Shown: positions 56,001 to 64,000 of the stretch, piece by piece
Layout of the letters: each line of letters opens with the position of its first letter
How positions within the stretch are numbered: position 1 is the first letter of the stretch
From: Neelides folsomi
Lineage: Eukaryota; Arthropoda; Collembola; Neelipleona; Neelidae
DNA length: 64,000 bases
Assembly: GCA_034687125.1 (NCBI GenBank)
Contig: JAQGBZ010000036.1
Coordinates: 124,001 to 188,000 of the forward strand
Reading direction: 5' to 3'
Notes under the pieces: model-generated
What the model was told of the DNA's origin: nothing
The model's database searches: none
Seen by the model: the letters and a program-made list of their open reading frames with translations, nothing else
Translations under genes and position numbers: made by a program

Positions 56001-58216
56001 CAATTGATTTTACGAATCCTTCCATTTCTAAATCCAACCTTCTTTCTCTCGCCAGAATAAAAATGAAAAAAAATTACCGAAGTGAGAGAAGGGTTTTGAC
56101 AGCGGAACGGCAGTTGTTCAACATCCGTCCGCATTGTGGAGAAATCCCACATGCTCCGTCGTCAGAGGTCAACTGACCCAGGGATTAATCACATGGGAGA
56201 GGTGAAAAAACGGCGACGACGGCGCTGAAGCAAATTCCCCACAATTTACCACATTTAGGAACTGACTGACATTCGACAGGTCCCGCAGTGCGGAAATGCC
56301 CCTTTAAAACCATGCTCCCATTCAATTACCCTTTTAATTCCTTTACATCATTTCCAATTCAAAATTACAAAATTCCCACATGATCAAAATTCTGACTCAA
56401 TTTGATTTGTGTTGGATTTATCATTTAATCATTAACAATATTTAATGTTGTTATATAAATAGAATAAATAGCGTTAGGAGTCTACGAGGAGTTTATTTAA
56501 AGAAAGGATCAATTAAAACTACACTCGGAATTGGCTAATTAATACGATGATTGAAAAAGACCCCGAGGGGAGTTTGAATAATTTCCTGGAGATTTGAGAC
56601 GGAGTTCAATTTCCGGTTTTGTGAGATGGGAAAGCTCATTTCCGCTTTCTCCGTTTACCTCCCACGGACCGCCCTCGACCACGTCCCAGGAAAATAATCT
56701 CAAACCCAGTTAATAAAAGGAGATTAAAAGTAGAAGATTAAATAACGAACGGTTAAAGAATAAAAAACACTTTTAAATCCTTGGCCATTTTCTTAAAAGG
56801 AAGACATTAAAATGAATAAACCCTCTTAAGTTATTAATTTTTAATTGAAAATCCAATTTCAAATAATATTTAACAATTTCTAAATTGTATTTAAATTGAT
56901 TTAAATACAAATTTCCTCCCATAGACATTTCCTCTTGTTTTACATTATTTTCATATTTCAAACTCTGAACATTGAAATATTTGCAATTTTAAGATGTTTT
57001 GAGAATAATTGAGCTACCTAATTGTGAATTAAATTATTTTGGTCCATTGTGAGAGATTGTGTTGTACTATATGTCTGATATATCCATTTATTAAATATTT
57101 AATAATAATGGGCGGTGAATGGAGGCGCCCTTGAGTGAAAGGCGGATGTGACCCGGTTTTGAAGTTGGTTTGAACAATCGATCGTCCCAAGCAAACTCCC
57201 CTCGTCCGAAAACTCTCAACTCCGCATCAATTCCCGCTATGCCTCTCCTATCCAAAATGACCTTGACTCTATTGAACTCATTATTCAAATTTTCCAATGA
57301 CCTCAAAGAGGCGCTAAATTATATAATGAGTCAATTCGGAGTAAAATAAAACCCGCGTCGGTCACTTCAAAATCTCTTAAAGACTTTTGACGGAAATGTT
57401 GAACAAACAAATATATAAATTTCTCACTCAACTTCTAAAATCCACTTATCTCCACAACCAACATCCATCATGTTTGGACTTCCACATGGAGAACTCTCAA
57501 CTTGGAATATACAGTCACTTTCATCATAAATATCATGTACATAATTATATTAGTAGTTGAACTTATGTATCAACGCTTTGTAGCTAACTACACATACAAC
57601 TGTATAAATATAGCTGAGTGGAATACATTCTCTTCATTTGTATATATGGTATAGGTATACGTAGATAGATAAATAAATAGCTTAAGGTATATTTACTATT
57701 AGTAAATCCCATTTAATGGTTTTGACAAAGTTGGAGATAACCATATGCATTTTACGTGTGTTAGATGTGTGGTTAGTTTTAATAGAGGAAAAAGAATTTA
57801 CCCCATGAACCAGTCGACGGTGTCACGGAGGTATTCCGGTAACCTATCCAGCTTGCTTGAGTCACTCGGAACCAACTGAGATCTACCTCATTCAATCCTG
57901 GAAAAATATTGAAAAATTAATATATAATTTTAATTAATTAATATTCAATTCCAAACATTTACTAGAGTACGTATTACGTATGTATATTAGTTCATATTAT
58001 GGCATTTAAAATTGTGATATTTAATAAAGATATTTAATTTGGATGTATAATTAGGGATTTAATTGTGGTATTTAATTATTAATTATGAAGTCGTAGGATT
58101 TGGGGAGGTTTGGAGGGGTGGAGGGATTTTTATTGATTTTCTCCTCCACCGCATTTAACCTTCAGACGATCGAGAAAGCTCGGTTTTTCATTCCGCTCCT
58201 TCCTTTTACATTTCAT
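44053..58216 (-). CDS. MOB2: MOB2, MOB kinase activator
   Basis: Seven exons join in phase to about 293 residues: 58216-58160 (candidate first exon), 57875-57802, 45324-45140, 45077-44981, 44902-44778, 44536-44331, 44190-44053. The second exon ends in DTVDWFMG and splices to KARRKEKES, matching the MDWLMGK-basic start of human MOB2. Then come GLEENEWIASH, FEHVNVIYGTVSEFC, YLWFDDKGKKVKVAAPQYVDYVM, SLFPTKSANAFPSSFKPIVKKICRLMFHVVAHIYHCHFKE and LHAHLNCVFAHF. The zinc ligands are visible as FCTSTGC and HVVAHIYHCH. Known role: adaptor binding NDR/LATS-type kinases, in cell morphology and neurite growth. The C-terminal tail (SSEDNKENIGGSEG) is low complexity. The 57802-to-45324 intron is about 12.5 kb. 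The MOB2 call is strong; the 58216 first exon (MKCKRKERNEKPSFLDRLK) rests only on phase and position. Confidence 0.88.
48137..48250. repeat. Three copies of AAATTCACTTGC plus one inverted half
   Basis: The 12-mer occurs at 48137-48148, 48178-48189 and 48239-48250. The reverse complement GCAAGTG occurs at 48161-48167. The first two copies sit in a roughly 41-bp tandem duplication (TAATTTGT-AAATTCACTTGC). This cluster lies in the MOB2 intron; repeated sites of this kind may bind a factor, but that is inference. Confidence 0.6.
48817..49000. repeat. Inverted repeat with 53-bp arms, foldback element
   Basis: Left arm 48817-48869 and right arm 48948-49000 are reverse complements with one mismatch, separated by a 78-bp spacer. 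The arms begin TATACTCAATTCC and end ATGTTACTTGAC. Transcribed within the MOB2 intron, this would form a very stable hairpin. Near-identity of the arms indicates a recent origin or selection for the stem. It has no coding capacity. Flanking target duplications were not clear, so a foldback or MITE origin is possible but unproven. Confidence 0.85.
49141..49512 (-). CDS. Uncharacterised 123-residue ORF inside the MOB2 intron
   Basis: An intronless open frame on the same strand as MOB2, with Met start and stop. It has a mixed composition (Trp, Cys and charged residues well spread, for example CGGWFFVLGRLDGPLEQLP), unlike the Leu/Ile/Lys/Asn-rich noise elsewhere in the intron. I recognise no family, signal peptide or membrane segment. 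It could be a species-specific gene, an old exon or retrocopy fragment, or chance. Confidence 0.2.
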   Translation of the reverse strand: MCLVRTLLTRWGFDYGSNWEYGNNMESLYALLNELNHNEDFLTKVFLYTRKSCGGWFFVLGRLDGPLEQLPNCTRNDDFIQQMDKDQIGIIYSLYNYATGVSHTCTRKMYSRKNPKEGINGSF

Positions 58217-60919
58217 GATTTCCTCCACATTGATGAGAAGAGGTTCATTATGGAGGATTTGTAATTAATGGAGGTTGGGAAGAGATGGGAAATGAAATGA
58301 TTCCTTCTCTTCCGCCTCACTCAACACGGGAGACATTTTAAAATAATTAATTATTAAATGTACATAGAACCTTAAATACTTAAATACATATTTATATGAT
58401 TAATTACATAATCTATGTAGGATATAATCTATGAATCATAATGTTCCAAACTATAAAATTTGGTTTCATAATAAATAATAATAATATACTAAAACTATTA
58501 TGTTCTTTCGGTATTTTTTAATAAGTTTGGGATATGATTGGATGGTTTGAAAAATGGAGAATTAAAGGTAAATATTTAATTACTCGTGTTTGACAACCAA
58601 ACTGAACAAAGAAACATGAAAGTGAAGTATTAAAAAGAATGTTTTAAAAGGGAAAATGATAATTGGATTCTACTCAAAGGTATTTGATACATACAAGAAA
58701 GTCTCCGTCCTAAATTATTCAACTTCAATTCAACGGGAATGAAAGATGGGCGAATCGAGTTGCTCCAACTTGGTCGATGAGAATCAAAAAGTCGTCTTTA
58801 AAAATCCAACTTCCTCATGTTGGAATTGAACCCAAAATGGTCACAAACTCAATGGGAATGATCAAAGAATCCATTTAAATGAAAAATTTCCCAAATTCCA
58901 ATTGGCGTTTCTTCACTCCCATTTCATAACTGATATTTATAATCGAGACGCAAATCGGATTTAGCTGAGGGAGCAATCCAAAATAAACCACTCCGTCCAA
59001 ACTCCCAATAAACAATACGCAAAACGTAGTTAAATATTAAATGAATCACAGTTAAAGTAAATTACCAAAGGAAATAAATTATAAAAATAATTTTTCCTAT
59101 ATTAAATAATGTAACATTGACCTTTGATGGATGAAATGGATGGGGAATTAAGGAAGAGAATCCCAATGTTCCGAATTTTTCCTCTTCATTTGATCACTTT
59201 ATTTATATAATTAATTTAATTTACGTTTTTAAATGGCCCTTTGAAGGACCTCAGGGCAAATGAATTAAATTTAAATCCATTTTCAGTCTTTTCCTCCCAT
59301 CTTGAAGTCTCCCAATTGACCCAAACAATTCCAAAGAGCAAATGCCCAAACCACCTTAATAAAACTTCACTTTCCCAATCTCAATTAAAGATCTTAATTA
59401 ACTCTAGCCAAATATCTCTTCAGTTTCTTAAATTAAAATTGACAATGAAGTAGGGAGGAATTCCGAAGAGCGGAATTATGTAATTTCCTAACCCTTCATG
59501 AGATCGGGGATTTCGGATGGTTTTTGAAGGGAGTTTGATGGTTTTCGGTCGTGTACGGGCGGGGGGTTGGGCGGGGGCGAAGTTTGTGAGGTTTTTTTTA
59601 CTACTTTTTATTTTCCACTTGGCAGGGGGAACACGTCGCTTGACGGATCTCTGGAGGTGAGTGACAATGAGCCTCTCGAATACTCACTCATGCGCCGAAT
59701 GGGGAATTCCCATCAGACCGCCTCCCGCCCCTGCGGGTACCTCAAGGGCTTTTATTTAAAGGAATTGGAAGGTCAAGAGGTCAAAATTCCCTTCGGCCCT
59801 TCGGACCAATTTAACTTAATTAACTTAATTAAATAAAGGCCTATTTTTTTTATCCCCTATGGTAATACATAGGGTATCAACTTTGATGAATCTTCCTAAC
59901 AACACAATTGTCTTTCCTCTCAAAACAATCCACATAAATACAATATATACAGACATACAATACTACAATTAGAGACATTCAATTAACCCAAGTTAAATAA
60001 ATACCGAAACCATTTAAATAGATATTTAAAAATTCATACCATAAACCAAATACAAATGTATGTATTTATCTATAAGGGCATACATAATATACAAGCACGT
60101 TCATATAATACCTTATTAAAGTAAATATATTTCCCCTTATATTTTATTAGCCCTAAAAGAGTTAAATGAAATAATATAAAAAATGAATGATTTATATTTA
60201 TTACTTAATCGTTAATTATATCAATATATGATGATCAATTGCTCAATGATTGGATGTAATGTGGGTTGATAATGTTCAGTGTATATTTTTGTGAGAATTG
60301 TCTCAATCAGCTCAATTCACTCATTTATTGACATTCTTGTCTCCTAAATTTCTAATATCTTTTTACACTTAACATTTTAATAATAATGATAAATATATAT
60401 GCATATAGATAGTTATATAGTTATTTAATAAATCTTATGAAAACGGCGTGGATAATCAATTGAAATCACACTATTTCAGTTATTGGCGATCGGGAAAACT
60501 CTCGCCCGCAATATCTCTAATAGGTAGTTAATAAATATTATTTATAATATAAATGAATGTACACGTGTCATATAGGATCATGTCACCTTGAATATACAGA
60601 AGTTATTTCGTCGAGAGGGAGATTCGAATCCCGCATATGGGCCATACATCGATATCACGTCTAATCGTATTGCTTCGTCTAATATCTTCTTCCAAAGCAG
60701 AAGAAATAGTAAAATAAGGACTGTACTGTAAAAAAACGTACAGGGTGGCGGACGGCTACAAAAATGAGTAAAACAATTGTCAAAACTCTCGCCACCCGCC
60801 CTGATTTAAATCCCTCCTTAAAATGATGGTCTTGGAGGAAGTTCAAGCGGGCAGTCTCAGTAGAAAAGGAATGCACTCTGAATTGCATAATACTGCCTGG
60901 ATGTGTGATGAATATTCGT
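58217..60919. other. Intergenic region, MOB2 / USP6NL
   Basis: Both neighbours are on the minus strand, so this should hold the MOB2 promoter and the USP6NL 3' UTR. A GC-rich patch at 59550-59770, including a G-run near 59563-59576, is a candidate promoter or first noncoding exon. The remainder is AT-rich and I see no gene. The short palindrome GGGAGATTCGAATCCC at 60617-60632 is noted under rejected items. Confidence 0.4.
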
Positions 60920-63027
60920 TCACAAATGTTGTTCGCTCCGTCCTTCTGCTTGGACGTCCAATTTGATGAGGTTCGGATCCGGACGTCGAATTTCCTCCCC
61001 ATCGTTCCCGTATGGCACGTGGATCCTCACTGCAGCAGAATGGCCCGAATTGTTATTGAGGAGTCCTTTACGTGGCGAGACCGGGTATTTCAAACCCCCT
61101 TCTACAAAGTTTGCCACAGAGGATGAACCACCAGAGGCGGGAGAGGTCGGAGCGAAACTTGTGGCGGTGAGAAGTCCTTCGCACAACGTCTCTTCCTCGT
61201 CTTCCTCATAGTCCAATGTCTCGTCGGCCGCCAGGGCCACTTTGTTCTCTTTAGGGACTGGTGAGGGGGCGGGGGGACGGCGGAGGGCGAGGAAAGAGGC
61301 GTCGATGACTCCGAAGGGCCTTTTGGGCAATTCTTCATCGGAGGGGTCAGGAGGTCGGTCCAGACGTTTGGCCCGGAGCTCCTCGAGAGATTTTTGGAAG
61401 TTTTGGATAGCCAGGTCATGGGACATGCCGAAGTTGGCCGGGACGCGGGATTGGAGATAGGTGAGAATGTCTTCGAGGGATTTTCGGGCCAAAAGGGCCT
61501 TCTGGTGCATCTTGAGGATGGCATAAGCCCCGCAGATCAATGTCAACTCGCCCTCCAACAGGTAGACGTCCCAGAGACGCAGAGCGAGGTCATAGGGCAC
61601 TCGGTCGAGGAAGCACTGGAAGAACCATTTGAGTGTGTACAGACCCGAGTCAACACCTTGACGCTCAAAGTGGCGGCGAAGTTTGGGCATAAGTTTCCCC
61701 AGGATCCTGTCATGGTGGGCTTGGAACCGAGCAAGTTTAGGAAATCCAACAATAAAAAACCCTAAAAAAAATAATAATCATTAGAAATTTTCAATCAACA
61801 TCAATTTCTAATTAAATTGAATTCATCAAATTTAATTAATTTGATTCAATTTAAATTACATACAATTCAATTAATTTGAGCAATTTATTTTTATTTATTT
61901 CTCACCATGCATGGCGAACTTGTGATGTGACATGAGTTGTGCCAGACCCCAAAAGGCCTCTTCTTCGTCAAGGTACAAAAGGAGCAGAGCTGCCACTTGG
62001 CTCATCCCTTGACAATATCCAATCTCAACATTATAAATGGAGTAAGCACAGAGGACGTTGAAGAGTGAGACTTGCTTCGTCCCGTACCGCTCTCGAAACA
62101 TCACGTTGTCACGGTAGGTTCGGTTCACATCCAGGTCAATCTGCCGAACATCCGTGGAATATTTCTTGGCCAAATCCAGCATTTCCTACATCATTATCAT
62201 CCAAATATTAAGCGAGGAATCAATAAAGAATTGAGCTCAGTTTGACAATCGATTAATCAATAAAAGGAGGAATTTCCTCCCTCGCCCTTCTCAAAATCAA
62301 ATCCGCATCATTATGGAGACTAAACTTATTAACAATACTTGACATGGCTAAATGACACATCCAACTCATTTTTAGCAAAATGGGGGCGTGAATATGGTGA
62401 ATCATGTACAAGTTGGGTTTGGGTCACCTGGGTCATTTTGTTTGATTTGGTCTTTGGCCATTTACCTTGTACTTCCCCTTCTGCTGCTCCTTGAGTGTGG
62501 TAAGTTCCAATAAAAGGGCCCAAGCCGCCCCGCGGATTTTATTCGGGATCCCTTTGTAAACCCGGCGACGGAGCTTTTCGGAATTTCTGTATTTTGGCCA
62601 AGATTTGATTCCAATCATCTTCAACCATTTGTCCGTCCTGTCAGTTTCAATCTCGTTCCTCTTGAGCTCCTCAGGCCCCAGCCGCGACGGGAGACTCTGG
62701 TCACTGTCAAAATGAAGAATAATTAACAATAAGTGAGAGAGTGGAAACAACAAGTGGGAGCGGAGCTTACTGAATGAAACCAAAGTGGTCTGTGGCATGG
62801 TAAATGGGGAATGCTGGGTCGTCCCATGGGTCAATTACGGCCGTGGGGTCGCGGCCGAGCTCGTAGCGGGCGATGATTGTCACCCGCTCGTTCTCAACTT
62901 CGTCCTCTCCCATGGCCGTCTCCAAACTCGACTGACTGACGGTGAGAGAGAGGGAGGAGTTCAAGCTCGACCCTCCCGCTATATTCAAACCACCATTTAA
63001 ACTCTGTTCAACCATCCAAAGTATCAT
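60920..63027 (-). CDS. USP6NL: USP6NL/RN-tre-type TBC domain Rab GTPase-activating protein
   Basis: Four exons, 63027-62771, 62703-62466, 62185-61906 and 61761-60920, join in phase to about 538 residues. After a Ser-rich leader comes [28 protein letters not shown], matching the family's region before the TBC domain. The TBC domain has [31 protein letters not shown], the arginine finger in [15 protein letters not shown], the glutamine finger in [41 protein letters not shown] and KMHQKALL. Known role: GAP for Rab5/Rab43-type GTPases in endocytic and Golgi trafficking downstream of receptor signalling. The C-terminus is about 150 residues with a Pro-rich patch ([13 protein letters not shown]), much shorter than vertebrate USP6NL. 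Two Met codons (63027, 63015) are close together; further 5' coding exons cannot be excluded. Divergent from LIN7, with 318 bp between the starts. Confidence 0.92.
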
Positions 63028-63345
63028 AATGCCCTAAAGTGGAACATTCCAAACTCCCAATGGATCCAAACTTCCAAACCTCCTTAAAAACTCTAGAGGG
63101 GAATTAATCAAAATTTAATTTAAATTGGCAAATTTTCAATCCTACTTTTCAAATAAAGGGTGTAAACTGTTAAGGTAAGATTCACAAATGTCTGTTCATA
63201 GCAATAACTCGATTTTGCATCCGTTTGAGTTGAAAGTATGAAAATTTGTGATTTCTTCAATTCTTTCCTGTATCTCCCATCATTATTGATTCTGATTATT
63301 TATTTTATTTTAGATATCTTCCGAATTTAATTGACAATTTAAAAG
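63028..63345. promoter_or_regulatory. Compact divergent promoter, USP6NL / LIN7
   Basis: Only 318 bp lie between the two start codons on opposite strands, so both promoters and 5' UTRs must fit here. A TTTTAG at 63307-63313 could be a 5' UTR splice acceptor for LIN7. No other motif is evident. Confidence 0.45.
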
Positions 63346-64000
63346 ATGGAGCAACTCTCGCTGGCAAGAGGTGGAGAAAATAAATCTATTGTTAATTTTG
63401 ATAAATGTTATTTAATTATTATTTTCATTTATTTAGATGTGAGGAGAGCGATCGAGCTGTTGGAGATTCTCCAAAAGAGCGGCGAAGTTCCAGCGACGAA
63501 GCTTGCAGCTCTTCAAAAAGTCCTCCAATCCGATTTCTTTGAAGCAGTTCGAGAGGTCTATGAACATGTGTATGAAACCGTGGAGGTTCAAGGGTCACCG
63601 GACATCCGGGCATCGGCAACGGCCAAAGCCACAGTGGCCGCATTTGCCGCCAGTGAGGGCCACGCCCACCCTCGAGTCGTCGAACTGCCAAAGACCGACG
63701 AGGGATTGGGATTCAACGTCATGGGCGGAAGAGAGCAAAATTCTCCGATTTATATTTCGAGAATCATCCCAGGAGGCGTCGCCGACCGTCATGGAGGTCT
63801 CAAACGAGGAGATCAACTTCTCTCAATAAATGGAGTTGTAAGTTACATATATTATGCCCACAACTCGTTATATTTAACTATTTTATAATACTTGTTAACT
63901 ACGATTACTCTAAATATATTCATTATTTAACTAAATTTTAATTATTTATTTAACCAAATTTAAATTATTTACTTAATTTGACAGTCAGTGGATGGTGAAA
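63346..64000 (+). CDS. LIN7A: LIN7/Veli scaffold protein (3' end outside the window)
   Basis: Three exons are visible: 63346-63370, 63437-63837 and 63985 to the edge, all in phase. The first encodes MEQLSLAR, splicing to [19 protein letters not shown]. This begins the L27 domain ([25 protein letters not shown]), which pairs with LIN2/CASK. Then [41 protein letters not shown] leads into the PDZ domain with carboxylate-binding loop GLGF and [40 protein letters not shown], nearly identical to vertebrate LIN7. Known role: LIN-2/LIN-7/LIN-10 scaffold localising receptors and channels at epithelial junctions and synapses. Only the end of the PDZ domain and the tail are missing. LIN7A/B/C cannot be told apart; the symbol means the single invertebrate LIN7. 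Confidence 0.95.

Larger units (their letters stand above)
45325..57801 (-). other. Giant MOB2 intron (about 12.5 kb)
   Basis: The intron is bounded by a GGGTAAAT donor context at 57802 and a TTTTTATAG acceptor at 45325. No convincing exon of another gene was found on either strand. It alternates AT-rich tracts with patches of balanced composition (about 47180-47640, 49140-49510, 51050-51330, 52400-52660, 55080-55500, 57090-57310). These give medium ORFs without recognisable protein content, and enhancers or alternative first exons are possible there. Recognisable contents are listed separately: direct repeats near 48137 and a large inverted repeat at 48817-49000. Confidence 0.7.

Noticed and set aside
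57091-57306. 71-residue minus-strand ORF just downstream of MOB2 exon 2
   Set aside because: No recognisable domain, and it does not join the MOB2 exons in phase.
60617-60632. tRNA-like T-arm box (GATTCGAATCCC)
   Set aside because: It is simply a palindrome. The flanks do not form a T-stem, acceptor stem or A box on either strand.

Overview
This window comes from a compact, AT-rich animal nuclear genome. It holds fifteen recognisable bilaterian genes. Nearly all are split by short GT-AG introns, many of 48-130 bp. I reconstructed exons by hand, matching reading phase at every junction and comparing with remembered family sequences. The gene set (FGF8-type ligand, VMAT, synaptophysin, LIN7, MOB2, G-alpha-i, FANCI, HP1, TTC28) is bilaterian. 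Splice acceptors are variable and not the nematode TTTTCAG type, and introns are far shorter than in vertebrates. A small-genome invertebrate is likely; I cannot name the phylum.

Layout. 1-493: 5' end of an Artemis-like SNM1 nuclease (minus). 1215-2290: lipoyl-less E3-binding protein of pyruvate dehydrogenase (plus). 2515-3384: SEC20/BNIP1 SNARE (minus, N-terminus unresolved). 3779-4647: FGF8-like ligand (plus), then 94 bp downstream TTC28 in 16 exons (4742-15321, plus). 15597-16714: HP1 (minus). 17209-18707: G-alpha-i (minus). 19182-20249: mitoferrin (minus). 21996-25452: TCERG1 (plus). 26076-27661: synaptophysin (minus), divergent from FANCI in 25 coding exons (28581-35200, plus). 38202-41398: vesicular monoamine transporter (plus). 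44053-58216: MOB2 (minus), with one intron of about 12.5 kb. 60920-63027: USP6NL/RN-tre Rab GAP (minus), divergent from LIN7 (63346 to the window edge, plus).

Base composition is uneven. About 2.5-9.9 kb is GC-rich, so many out-of-frame ORFs there are shadows. Most other noncoding sequence is strongly AT-rich. The gene-free part, about 44-60 kb, is mainly the MOB2 intron and its upstream flank.

The genes do not form one pathway; they are ordinary conserved housekeeping, signalling and neuronal genes. I found no undescribed multi-gene system. The most interesting points are lineage-specific changes inside known proteins: an arginine at the position of the FANCI monoubiquitination lysine, paired loss of the VMAT luminal disulfide cysteines, and an E3-binding protein without a lipoyl domain. 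Others are the single giant MOB2 intron, a 149-bp MITE-like insertion with a 9-bp target duplication, and a 53-bp-arm inverted repeat.
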